Source: Sorangium cellulosum So0157-2 (GTDB lineage Bacteria; Myxococcota_A; Polyangia; Polyangiales; Polyangiaceae). From it: a stretch of 64,000 nt of DNA. A model generated the notes under the pieces. The model did not search any database. It was not told the origin of the DNA and was given only the letters and a program-made list of their open reading frames with translations. The number at the start of each line of letters is the position of its first letter. Within the stretch, counting starts at the first letter, position 1. This document shows, in pieces, positions 1 to 14,559 of this stretch. The translations under genes were made by a program, and so were the position numbers. The stretch covers positions 14,240,501 to 14,304,500 of the forward strand of contig NC_021658.1 in the NCBI RefSeq assembly GCF_000418325.1, given 5' to 3'.

Positions 1-355
1 GTATCTTGAACTGCTCTGGGGATATGCAAGCGAGAGATCGTCAAATCGATGATGCTCACGAGCGCACAGGATCGGTTGAATCGTCGGCGCCGCGCGACGG
101 ACCGGCGCGCGGGTGCCACCTCTCCATGTGGCTGAACGGACGAGGGCGCTGCCCGGGCGGCGGCGCCCGCGTGGTCACGGGAGGTCGAGAGGGGCAGGGG
201 AGCGGCGCTGTCGGGGGATCGGCGAGGTGCCGTGTCCAGCCGCGGCGGAGGCGGCGGGACGGACATCGATGCTTTCCTGGAGGAGGCCCGCGCGCGGGCG
301 GCGTGCTCCCGGCGAACCATGCGCGAACGGCGCGCGAACGGCGCGCGAAGGTGCG
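1..355. other. Gap without a recognisable gene
   Basis: No reading frame here resembles a known family or is preceded by a convincing ribosome binding site. The last 50 bases before the methyltransferase stop contain close copies of a gaacggcgcgc motif. It is probably the 3' flank of the leftward methyltransferase gene. Confidence 0.4.
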
Positions 356-1171
356 TCAGTCGGCGGTCTTGGCCGGTTTGCGGGCCACGACGCCGACGGT
401 GCCGTAGTAGATGCCCCACGCCGCGGGGTCGGCGGCGAACCTGGCGTATCCGGCGAGATCTTCCGCGCTGATCCGCCCGGTCGCGAGGTACTTGTCCTGG
501 AGCTGGGTGGCGGAGAGGCTCATGATCTCGGACAGCGGGTGGCCGCCCGGGCACAGCGGCACCTCGTTCTCGACGGCCTCGATGGCGAGCCCTCGCGACG
601 CGAGGATCGCGGGCAGGCGCAGGCCCAGCCCCGGGTCCTTGCCTTCGGCCTGGAACATCGCGAGGATCGCCTGATTCACCCGATCGAAGGCCGCGATATC
701 CGGGCCGGACGCGCCCCTGGCCGCGGTGAAGTCGGGCTCCTCGAGCACGAGGCGCCCGCCGGGCTTCAGCGCCGCGAGCATGGCGTCGAGGAGATCCTGG
801 AAATGGGCGTTGTGGATGAGCACGTAGCGGGCGTGCACCAGATCGAAGCGCGCCGCGTGAAAGTCGAGCCGGCGGATGTCGCCTTCGATGATGCGGACGC
901 CCGGCAGCTGAGAAGCATCCATGAACCCGACATCGAGGTCGACCGCGACCACCTCGCCTTCCTGGCCGACGCGCTCTGCCATCCAGGAGGCGATGGACCC
1001 GGCGCCGGCCCCCACCTCGAGGCAGCTCCAGCCGGGACCCATCCCGGACGCCTTGAGCAGGCGCCAGCTGGCGGGGTCGAAGAACCCCTCGATCCGCCGC
1101 AGGCGCTCCAGCTCTCGCGCGCGCTCCGAACCCGCAAACGTGTAGCTGTCCTCGGCCATAGGGATGGACAT
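356..1171 (-). CDS. Class I SAM-dependent methyltransferase
   Basis: This 271-residue soluble protein has the Rossmann-type methyltransferase fold. The glycine-rich SAM loop VGAGAGS lies at about residues 53-59. The acidic end of strand 2 follows (VVAVDLD), and the motif II/III region with LKPGGRLVLEEPDF comes after residue 130. The family transfers methyl groups from S-adenosylmethionine to small molecules, but the substrate cannot be read from sequence. It resembles UbiE/Methyltransf_11 or _25 type enzymes. An in-frame ATG four codons downstream (1159) is an equally possible start, and neither has a strong Shine-Dalgarno. It sits alone on the minus strand, about 200 bp downstream of the DJ-1 gene, so it may be the distal gene of a short leftward run. 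Confidence 0.85.
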   Translation of the reverse strand: MSIPMAEDSYTFAGSERARELERLRRIEGFFDPASWRLLKASGMGPGWSCLEVGAGAGSIASWMAERVGQEGEVVAVDLDVGFMDASQLPGVRIIEGDIRRLDFHAARFDLVHARYVLIHNAHFQDLLDAMLAALKPGGRLVLEEPDFTAARGASGPDIAAFDRVNQAILAMFQAEGKDPGLGLRLPAILASRGLAIEAVENEVPLCPGGHPLSEIMSLSATQLQDKYLATGRISAEDLAGYARFAADPAAWGIYYGTVGVVARKPAKTAD

Positions 1172-1370
1172 AATAGTCCATTCCGCTGAGGAAGAAGCGA
1201 ACTTCTCCTCGCCCGGCCCTCCGCCGATTCGTGGAGTGACCTACACGGGGAGCTGTTCGGCCCAGGCTGGACAGCCGCGCTCGTGGCGGCGATATGTCCA
1301 GACGTGAGCCTCCCGGCGGACGCCGCAGGAGGTGGTCGGTCCGCCGACCCCTACGCCCGCCTCCCTCACG

Positions 1371-2108
1371 TCACGCGAGCGCCCGGCGCAGCGCGAGCAC
1401 CGCCAGCCCGCCCACCCCGAGCGTGGCCGCGGTGCTCAGGAACTTCCTTGCCGTGGAAGGCGCCGGCAGGAACGCGGTGGCGCTGAGCGCCGCGAGCGGG
1501 GGCGACGTGCGCGCGGGCGCCGACTCGGCGGCCGGCGGCGACGCCGCGGCGTGGATCGGCGCGGTCTCGGCGAACAGATCGAGCATCTCGCGCACGAAGG
1601 CGGGCAGATCCTGCGGCCCGCGGCTCGACAGCCAGTTGCCGTCGCGCACCGCCTCCTCGTCGCGCCAGACGCCGCCCGCGTGCACGATGTCGTCGCGGAT
1701 GCCGGGCCAGGACGCGAGCTGCCGCCCGCTCACGAGCTCCGCCGACGCGAGCACCCAGGGGCCGTGGCAGATCGTCGCGATCGGCTTCCGGAGGTCGTCG
1801 AACGCGCGCACGAACCGGCGCGCCTCCTCGCTCTGGCGCAGGAGATCCGGGTTGATGAACCCCCCCGGCAGGAGCAAGCCGTCGTACTCGGCCGGATCCG
1901 CCTCGCCGAGCGTCCGGTCCACGCGCACCCTCGCGCCGGGCTCGTGGAGGTTCATCCCGCGGATCTTGCCGTGACGGAGCGAGACGACGTCCACCGTCGC
2001 GCCCGCGGCGCGGAGCGCCTTCATCGGCACGGTCAGCTCGATCTGCTCGAACCCGTCCGCCACGAGCGCCGCGATCCGCTTCCCTGCAAGCTTCTTTCGT
2101 TCCTTCAT
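1371..2108 (-). CDS. DJ-1/PfpI family protein with a hydrophobic C-terminal tail
   Basis: This 245-residue protein has the PfpI/DJ-1 fold. A conserved acidic residue sits in DGFEQIE (about residue 21) and the nucleophile elbow AxxCHG places Cys114-His115. Family members include peptidase-like, glyoxalase or deglycase and chaperone proteins. The start at 2108 is chosen because a GAGGGC purine stretch lies just upstream and family homology begins there, although an in-frame extension of 59 codons is open. Unusually, about 50 residues follow the normal PfpI end: an Ala/Pro-rich linker and then a hydrophobic segment (about 225-243) ending in Arg residues. This suggests tail-anchoring to the membrane. 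It is probably read in the same direction as the upstream dehydrogenase at 2362-3360. Confidence 0.85.
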   Translation of the reverse strand: MKERKKLAGKRIAALVADGFEQIELTVPMKALRAAGATVDVVSLRHGKIRGMNLHEPGARVRVDRTLGEADPAEYDGLLLPGGFINPDLLRQSEEARRFVRAFDDLRKPIATICHGPWVLASAELVSGRQLASWPGIRDDIVHAGGVWRDEEAVRDGNWLSSRGPQDLPAFVREMLDLFAETAPIHAAASPPAAESAPARTSPPLAALSATAFLPAPSTARKFLSTAATLGVGGLAVLALRRALA

Positions 2109-2361
2109 GCTGCCCTCAACGGTTGTCGGGTCGATTCCATGGCAACAGGCGCGCCAGGACGTGCCTGTTCCTGCTGCCCTGTTGCTCGTCCGGAGACATG
2201 TCCCCTCCCACGCACCTAGAGCCGGCGCCCCGCTCCGCAACCGAGGCCAGCGCAGATCCCGTGAGGGCCGCGAGCCCAGCTGCACGCGTCGCCCGCGGCC
2301 GACGATGAGGGTGTGTCGTTTTGCGACAGGCGGCCCATGGCGCAGGGGCGTGGGCGCGCCG

Positions 2362-3360
2362 TCACCGCGACGGGAGCAGCCTCGGGCGGAGCCACAGGAG
2401 GCCCAGCACGGCGGGCGCGAGGGCGGAGAGGCCGACGACCACGGCGCGCAGGAGCCGCTTCTTGCCGCGCGGCTTCCATCCGCCGCTCACGGTGGTCCCT
2501 TCCGGCAGCGGCGTGAACAGGTTGCCGTTCGTCGCGTAGGCGGTGCGGTCGTGCTTCAGGTGCAGCTGGTCGACGCTCCGCGCGAGCAGGCGCTCGGCGA
2601 GCCCCGGCGCCACGAGCGACAGCAAGGACAGCTGCCGGGCCGCGCTGCCCACGAACACCTCGCGCCGCGGTGCCCGCGCCAGACGAACGATGGCGCGCGC
2701 CACGCGCTCTGGCGGGTACACCGGGGGCATCGCCTTCGGCGTGCGCCCCGTGTAGTTGCCCGCGTGCTGGAAGAACGGCGTGTCGATGGTCGCGGGCAGG
2801 ACGGTGGAGACGTGGATGTCGCGGGCCCGGAGCACCTGGAGCTCCTGCCTCAGGCTCTGGGACAGGCCGCGGATCGCGTGCTTCGAGGCGACGTAGGCGC
2901 TGACGTAAGGCTCCGAGAGCTTCGACACCATCGAGCCGACGTTGATGAGCACGCCGCTGCCCTGCCGCCGGAACTGGGCCAGGGCGGCGCGGGCGCCGTG
3001 GATGTAGCCGAACAGGTTGGTCTCGATGACGCGCCGGTAGGGCTCGGAGGGCGTCTGTTCGAACAGGCCGAAGAGCGTCACCGCCGCGTTGTTGACCCAC
3101 ACGTCGATCCGGCCGAAGGCCTCGGCGGTGCGCCGCGCGATCTCCAGGACGGCGGCCTCGTTCGTCACGTCGGCGAGCACGACGAGCGCCTTGCCGCCGG
3201 CCTGCTCGCACTCGGCGGCGAGGTCGCGCAGCGGCTGCTCCCGCCTGGCAGCGAGCGTCACCGCGGCCCCGCGCCTGGCGAACTCCAGCGCCGTTGCGCG
3301 GCCGATGCCGCTCGATGCGCCCGTGATCACGACGATCGTATTCCGGAACTTGTCGCGCAT
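2362..3360 (-). CDS. SDR family NAD(P)-dependent oxidoreductase with C-terminal membrane anchor
   Basis: This is a 332-residue classical short-chain dehydrogenase. The cofactor loop TGASSGIG is at residues 13-20, NNA at 90-92, and the catalytic Ser143, Tyr156 and Lys160 form the YxxxK signature (SAYVASKH). The protein is longer than the usual 250 residues. The extension ends in a hydrophobic stretch (about 305-325) flanked by basic residues, a likely membrane anchor as in SDRs that act on lipophilic substrates. The ATG at 3360 is preceded by GGGGTGAGG. The substrate is unknown. Together with the DJ-1 gene downstream it may form a redox or stress pair, but that is inferred only from co-orientation. 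Confidence 0.88.
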   Translation of the reverse strand: MRDKFRNTIVVITGASSGIGRATALEFARRGAAVTLAARREQPLRDLAAECEQAGGKALVVLADVTNEAAVLEIARRTAEAFGRIDVWVNNAAVTLFGLFEQTPSEPYRRVIETNLFGYIHGARAALAQFRRQGSGVLINVGSMVSKLSEPYVSAYVASKHAIRGLSQSLRQELQVLRARDIHVSTVLPATIDTPFFQHAGNYTGRTPKAMPPVYPPERVARAIVRLARAPRREVFVGSAARQLSLLSLVAPGLAERLLARSVDQLHLKHDRTAYATNGNLFTPLPEGTTVSGGWKPRGKKRLLRAVVVGLSALAPAVLGLLWLRPRLLPSR

Positions 3361-3825
3361 GCCTCACCCCCTCTTCTGCGCCCACGCCGCGTGGCACGTA
3401 CGCCCACGCCGCGTTGCGAGCGGCCGCGCGCGGCGTGCGCCGCGGTCACAGGTGGTCCTGGCCTCATGCAAGCGCTGGGCGAGCCGCGTAGAGCCGTGAG
3501 GGGGCTTGTGCCGCGCGAGCACCGACGCGCCCGCCTGCGCGGTCGCGTGCGCCTGCGCGGTCGCGTGCGATCGAGCGCGCCCGCGAGCGCCGGCCGCGTC
3601 AGGAGGCCAGTCTGCGTCGCGAGCGCGCAGCGGTGCTCGATCGGGCGCGGCCCGATGCGCCGTTCCGGCTGCGTCTCGATCCCGGCGGCTGGATGCGGCT
3701 CCAGCATGTCGAGCGTGGGACGCTACGCTGCAGGGCCCTCGGGGGGCCTCGTGCGCATGGACGCGTCCGCATCGCCGGCGGCTCGGCACGGGCCGCGAAC
3801 GCAGACGACCTGGGGGGGACACATC
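3361..3825. other. Intergenic region between divergent genes, repeat-rich
   Basis: This 465-bp stretch separates the leftward SDR from the rightward Gly-rich lipoprotein and presumably carries both promoters. Around 3531-3575 an 18-bp GC-rich unit (gcctgcgcggtcgcgtgc) occurs twice in tandem. No convincing coding frame was found. Confidence 0.4.
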
Positions 3826-4407
3826 ATGCGAAGCATGTTTCTGGTAGTGGTGGCCGCGCTGCCGCTCATGGCCTGCGGGGGAAGCCAGGGTGGCGGACAA
3901 CCGACCTCGCCGGGAACCGGGCAGACGGGCGGAGAGACCCCCGGCGGCGCCGAAGGAACGGGAGCTCCCGAGAGCGGGACGCCCGGCACGGGGACGACGC
4001 CTGGAGGGGATATGGGATCTCCGGAAGAAGGCGCCCGGGGCGGGGCAGGCACGCAGGGCGGCACGCACGAGTGGGGCAGCGGCACCGGGACGCCGGGCGG
4101 AGCCGGCGGGACGACCGGCGGTGGGACGCCGGGCGGAAGCGGCGGGACGACGGGCGGAACGCCGGGCGGAAGCGGCGGGACGCCGGGCGGAACCGGCGGG
4201 ACGCCGGGCGGCTCGGGCACCCACGGGGGCGGCTCTCTCACGCCGCCGAGCGGCGGGACCGGCACGCCGGGCGGCAGCGGCACCCACGGCGGCAGCGGCA
4301 CGCATGGCGGCAGCGGCACCCAGGGAGGCGGCACCCGCACACCGGGCAGCGGCACCCAGGGAGGCAGCGGCACCCAGGGCGGTACGCGCACGCCGGGCGG
4401 CGGATGA
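3826..4407 (+). CDS. Gly/Thr-rich low-complexity lipoprotein
   Basis: This 193-residue protein has a clear lipoprotein signal peptide (MRSMFLVVV... LPLMACGG, acylated Cys at about residue 17). The entire mature part is Gly, Thr, Pro and Ser rich, built from short units of the form GGTPGG, GSGTHGG and GTQGG. The start is supported by a run of seven G bases (3812-3818) ahead of ATG 3826. No folded domain is visible, so it is probably an outer-membrane-anchored spacer or cell-surface coat protein. The DNA is a degenerate array of ggcggaagcggcgggac-like units, prone to slippage and so to length variation. Function is unknown. Confidence 0.75.
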   Translation: MRSMFLVVVAALPLMACGGSQGGGQPTSPGTGQTGGETPGGAEGTGAPESGTPGTGTTPGGDMGSPEEGARGGAGTQGGTHEWGSGTGTPGGAGGTTGGGTPGGSGGTTGGTPGGSGGTPGGTGGTPGGSGTHGGGSLTPPSGGTGTPGGSGTHGGSGTHGGSGTQGGGTRTPGSGTQGGSGTQGGTRTPGGG

Positions 4408-4509
4408 CCTCGGTGAGCCGGCGCGCCCGCTAGCCCGCACTCCGCCACACCTGTCCCGGACCGAGACGGCATGGCGCGCTGCTCTGCGAACGTGCTCGCT
4501 CCGCACGAG

Positions 4510-4618
4510 GGGCGCGCCGCGATCAGGCCGGCCGAGATCGCGTCCGTGGGCACGCCCTTCTGCTCCTCGACCAGCTCCACATCCTGCCATGCCGCCGCTG
4601 GCCGCTCGGTCAGGAGGC
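4510..4618 (-). pseudogene. Decayed C-terminal fragment of adenylosuccinate synthetase
   Basis: Read on the minus strand, this stretch encodes LLTERPAAAWQDVELVEEQ followed by KGVPTDAIS. It aligns residue for residue with SMTELPAAARQYVELVEKE and TGVPVDVVS near the C terminus of the intact purA at 13164-14447. Only about 36 codons are recognisable, with no start codon or catalytic parts. It is a relic of a duplicated purA 3' end, 8.6 kb from the functional gene and in the same orientation. Neighbouring sequence on both sides is repeat-rich and non-coding. Confidence 0.7.
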
Positions 4619-4720
4619 TTTCATGTCGCAGAGCATCCCGAGAGCGCGCGCATGCTGCGCTATCCTCCATGGTCGGCCCCGAGCTTGGCTGTCGACAGCG
4701 GATGGCTCTTCGTGCGCGCG

Positions 4721-4910
4721 GTGGCACGCTGGCACGCTGGCACGCTGACACGCTGGCACCGCTGGCACGTACGTCCGTGAACTGTTGCCGCAGTACGGTA
4801 ACTGCCTGAGCGATTGCCCGAACGGAAGACGATCGAGCGCGTCGACGCCGAGCGAGCAACGGTACGCAGGCTGGTACGTGGGTTGCTCGGTAACGCACGC
4901 GCTCCGAACA
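4721..4910 (+). repeat. Duplicated intergenic module, copy A, with octanucleotide array
   Basis: It begins with a ggcacgct octanucleotide repeated about five to six times with small variations (4723-4770). A unique part follows that recurs in copy B at 5650-5960: gacgatcgagcg, gacgccgagcg, gctggtacgtgg and taacgcacgcgctccg occur in the same order. It lies 170-360 bp upstream of the membrane-protein gene at 5082 and may contain its promoter. Confidence 0.7.
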
Positions 4911-5081
4911 GAGGACGATTGGGTTGCTGGTAACGGCGAGGAGCTTCGTAGGGTTCGTATCCGGAAGGTCGTGCGTCTCCTGGGGTTGGCCGTGCTTTTG
5001 TGTCCTTCTCGGTGAGGCGCGCGGCCTGCGCCGCGACGCTCTGCCTGTGACCGAGTAGCTCGGCACATCGGTGGCAAGCGC

Positions 5082-5507
5082 ATGAGCCCTGGGTCGCGTC
5101 CTCTCCCTCTCGGTCGAGCTGCCCTGCGTGCCCTGCTCGTCGCGGCTGTCATCGCGGCGATGTGGGCTTATTTCTTCATGTGGAGGACGGTGAGCATCCG
5201 CAGCCACGCGGCGGACAAGACGCTCGTCGTGTGGCTAGAGATGGATGGCTCCGCGTCCAGGCAGCTCGTGCTCGATGCCGGCGCGCGCGGCTCCACGTTC
5301 GTCTGGGGGCGCCCGTCGCGCGACACGTCGCTCGGCGTGTTCGCGCTGCAGAGCCGCGGTTCGAGCCCGATCGGCTCCTGCGGCGATCAGGGCCGGTGGT
5401 CACCAGCGTCGGACTATATCGTCATCGTGACGGAGCCGGAGGAAGGGGAGCTGATCGCGTGGTGCGAGCGCGCCTCGACGCTGGACGCGGTGCTCTCCGT
5501 CTGGTGA
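5082..5507 (+). CDS. Small hypothetical protein with N-terminal membrane anchor
   Basis: This 141-residue protein of unknown family has a hydrophobic segment at about residues 12-32 (ALRALLVAAVIAAMWAYFF) preceded by Arg residues, so it is a type II membrane protein or carries an uncleaved signal. The remaining roughly 105 residues are predicted beta-rich and contain two Cys (SCGD and AWCER) that could pair. Codon use matches neighbouring genes. The Shine-Dalgarno is weak (GGTGG). It sits between the two copies of the duplicated intergenic module and upstream of the RHS gene, all rightward. Function is not recognised. Confidence 0.55.
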   Translation: MSPGSRPLPLGRAALRALLVAAVIAAMWAYFFMWRTVSIRSHAADKTLVVWLEMDGSASRQLVLDAGARGSTFVWGRPSRDTSLGVFALQSRGSSPIGSCGDQGRWSPASDYIVIVTEPEEGELIAWCERASTLDAVLSVW

Positions 5508-5649
5508 GATGCCGAGAGCCCGCGCCGTAGGGGACTTGCTGTGCCGTTCGCCGGGCGACGAGCGGTGGTCTCGTCCGGTCGAGGTTCATGGGGACCAGCC
5601 ATTGAAGGCGACATCACGAGCTGGGCTTCCGATAGCGACCGACCTATCA

Positions 5650-5960
5650 TGCGCGCGCTGGCACGCTGGCACGCTGGCACGCTGGCACGCTGGCACGCGC
5701 GGTCATGAATTTTGACCGTGATAACGGTCACCTGCTGAGCGCATGCCCGGGACGAACGACGATCGAGCGTCGCCGACGCCGAGCGGGGAAAGGGACGCCC
5801 GCTGGTACGTGGATTGCCTGGCCGCGCGCCGGATGTTCTTGGGGCGTTCGTGTGCGCCTCGCGTGTCAATGCGGCTAGGCGTGATTGACCGCGGAGACGG
5901 CGGGCGCGAGGCGAGGCCGGCGCGTGGGTGTTGCATTCCTGTAACGCACGCGCTCCGGAC
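5650..5960 (+). repeat. Duplicated intergenic module, copy B, with octanucleotide array
   Basis: Five head-to-tail copies of ggcacgct span 5660-5699. The same ordered blocks as copy A follow: gacgatcgagcg, gacgccgagcg, gctggtacgtgg, then after an insertion of roughly 110 bp gtaacgcacgcgctccg at 5941-5957. The module ends directly in front of the RHS gene's ribosome binding site, so it forms that gene's leader or promoter region. Confidence 0.7.
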
Positions 5961-5972
5961 CGCGGAGGTGCA

Positions 5973-12677
<6,705 letters not shown>

Positions 12678-12698
12678 GATTCGAACTGCTGGTACAGT

Positions 12699-13085
12699 AT
12701 GAAGACCCGCTATCAAATGTGGTCGAACGTCAGGATGGTGGCGATATTGCTGCTGGGTATTGCCGTGTATGAGGGGGGACGTTCGTTGTCAGGGTCATCG
12801 TCCGATCCGTCGCTGCTGATCGGCTCCCTCGGCGTCTTCTGTGCCGTGGCATCTCTGGGCTGGCTCGCTTTCGGAGCGAGCGGCCCAGGGAAGGTGGGTC
12901 TGGGGTTCCTGGCAGCGGCTGGCATGGGTGTCGCGATTGGCGCCGCGTCGATGGAAGGCGACTTCGCGCGCCGCATCGCCGTAATCCTGTGCATGTCCGC
13001 GCTGCCGCTCTCGATCGCCGGCGCGTCCCTCGAGGTGCGCCGCCGTCGTCAGGCCGGTAACGGGGGACGTCCGCCAACGCCGTGA
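12699..13085 (+). CDS. Small four-helix membrane protein, possible partner of the RHS tail
   Basis: This 128-residue protein has four predicted transmembrane segments (about residues 11-27, 38-58, 65-85 and 92-110) and a basic C-terminal tail (EVRRRRQ). It starts 21 bp after the RHS stop on the same strand, so the two are probably co-transcribed. The family is not recognised. In RHS loci a small gene immediately downstream often encodes immunity to the C-terminal toxin, and a membrane protein would suit a membrane-acting tail. That role is inferred from position only. It could equally be an unrelated small membrane protein. It converges on purA. Confidence 0.6.
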   Translation: MKTRYQMWSNVRMVAILLLGIAVYEGGRSLSGSSSDPSLLIGSLGVFCAVASLGWLAFGASGPGKVGLGFLAAAGMGVAIGAASMEGDFARRIAVILCMSALPLSIAGASLEVRRRRQAGNGGRPPTP

Positions 13086-13163
13086 GCGGTCGTCGGGCGG
13101 GCGCTCCCTCCTCCACGGCGGGGCGCCCTCCCCGGCGACGGCGCTCTCACCCGCCCGCTCCCC

Positions 13164-14447
13164 TCACGCGAACGCGTTGCGCCGCACGATGGTCGCCTCG
13201 CGGTCCGCGCCGACCGACACCACGTCGACCGGCACCCCCGTCTCCTTCTCGACCAGCTCCACGTACTGCCGCGCCGCCGCCGGCAGCTCGGTCATCGAGC
13301 GGGCCGCGTCGATCGGCTCGCTCCACTCCGCCACCGGCTCCAGCACCGGCTGCGCCGTCGCGATCTCGTCGATCGGGAACTCCCGCGTCCGCCCCGACGG
13401 CGTGTCGTAGGCGACGCACACCTTGAGCTCCGGCATGCCCGTCAGCACGTCGAGCTTCGTCAGCGCGATCCCGTCGAGGCCGTTCACGCGCGCCGCGTAG
13501 CGCAGCGCCGGCAGGTCGAGCCAGCCGGTCCGCCGCGGGCGCCCGGTCACCGAGCCGTACTCGCCGCCGACCGACCGCAGCCGCTCGCCCAGCGGACCGC
13601 CGAGCTCCGTCGGGAACGGGCCCTCGCCCACGCGCGTGCAGTACGCCTTCGCCAGGCCGAGCACCCGGCGGATGCGCGTCGGGCCGACCCCGGCGCCCAC
13701 GCACGCGCCGCCCGCGATCGCCGACGAGGACGTGACGAACGGGAACGTGCCGTGGTCGATGTCGAGCAGCGTCCCCTGCGCCCCCTCCAGCAGCACGCGC
13801 TCGCCCCGGCGGAGCGCCCCGTCGATGAGCTGCGACGTGTCCGCGAGCAGCGGCGTGATGCGCTTCGCCAGCGGCGTGAGCTCCTCGATGATCGCGTCGA
13901 GCGACGGCGGCTCGCCGCCGAGCGCGCGCAACGTCGGCGTCCACGCCTCGAGCGACCGCGAGACCAGCTGCGCCAGCCGCTTCATGTCGCGCAGGTCGCC
14001 GAGCCGCGCCCCGCGCCGGGACGCCTTGTCCTCGTAGCACGGGCCGATGCCGCGCTTCGTCGTCCCGAGCCGCGTCCCGTCCGCCGCCGCCGCCTCGCGG
14101 AGCGAGTCGACCAGCGGGTGGTACGGCAGGATCAGGTGCGCGCGATCCGACACGAACAGCCGCCCCTGCGTCGAGCAGCCCCGCGCCTCGACCGCGTCGA
14201 TCTCGGAGACGAGCACCCCCGGGTCGACCACCATGCCCTGCGCCATCACGCACCGGGCGTTCGCGCGGAGGATTCCGCTCGGGATGAGCCGTACGATCAG
14301 CTTCTCCCCGCCCACCACCAGCGTGTGTCCGGCGTTGGGCCCGCCGGCGTAGCGCACCACGAGGTCGGCGCTCTCCGTATAAAGGTCGACGACTTTACCC
14401 TTGCCCTCGTCGCCCCACTGCGCGCCGACGATCACGATCGCGGTCAT
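13164..14447 (-). CDS. purA: Adenylosuccinate synthetase
   Basis: The protein has 427 residues, the normal family length. It catalyses the GTP-dependent joining of IMP and aspartate, the first committed step from IMP to AMP. The GTP-binding loop GAQWGDEGKGK is at residues 8-18. The IMP-site motif PNAGHT is at about 36-41, the switch region includes GTTKRGIGPCYEDK, and the family block QGTLLDIDHGTFPFVTSS is complete. It lies 112 bp downstream of hisZ on the same strand, an adjacency seen in many proteobacteria, and is probably co-transcribed. A degraded copy of its last codons lies at 4510-4618. Confidence 0.97.
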   Translation of the reverse strand: MTAIVIVGAQWGDEGKGKVVDLYTESADLVVRYAGGPNAGHTLVVGGEKLIVRLIPSGILRANARCVMAQGMVVDPGVLVSEIDAVEARGCSTQGRLFVSDRAHLILPYHPLVDSLREAAAADGTRLGTTKRGIGPCYEDKASRRGARLGDLRDMKRLAQLVSRSLEAWTPTLRALGGEPPSLDAIIEELTPLAKRITPLLADTSQLIDGALRRGERVLLEGAQGTLLDIDHGTFPFVTSSSAIAGGACVGAGVGPTRIRRVLGLAKAYCTRVGEGPFPTELGGPLGERLRSVGGEYGSVTGRPRRTGWLDLPALRYAARVNGLDGIALTKLDVLTGMPELKVCVAYDTPSGRTREFPIDEIATAQPVLEPVAEWSEPIDAARSMTELPAAARQYVELVEKETGVPVDVVSVGADREATIVRRNAFA

Positions 14448-14559
14448 TCCGAAGCTCCTCCCGAATCACCTGGCCCGGCCTCGGCCCGCTCGTCCCTCCG
14501 AGCGGCTCCGTCCGGGTCCACGTCCGCCTTTACCCCAGGCTCGCGTGCCGAGCGAGCGT

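Noticed and set aside
3723..5207. Large minus-strand Pro-rich open frame
   Set aside because: It is the complement of the Gly/Thr repeat lipoprotein and repeats, has no ribosome binding site, and resembles no family apart from the purA relic inside it.
4721..5700. Series of sigma-54 -24 elements in the ggcacgct arrays
   Set aside because: tggcac occurs repeatedly, but GG and the following GC are not ten bases apart and no ttgc -12 element follows in register.
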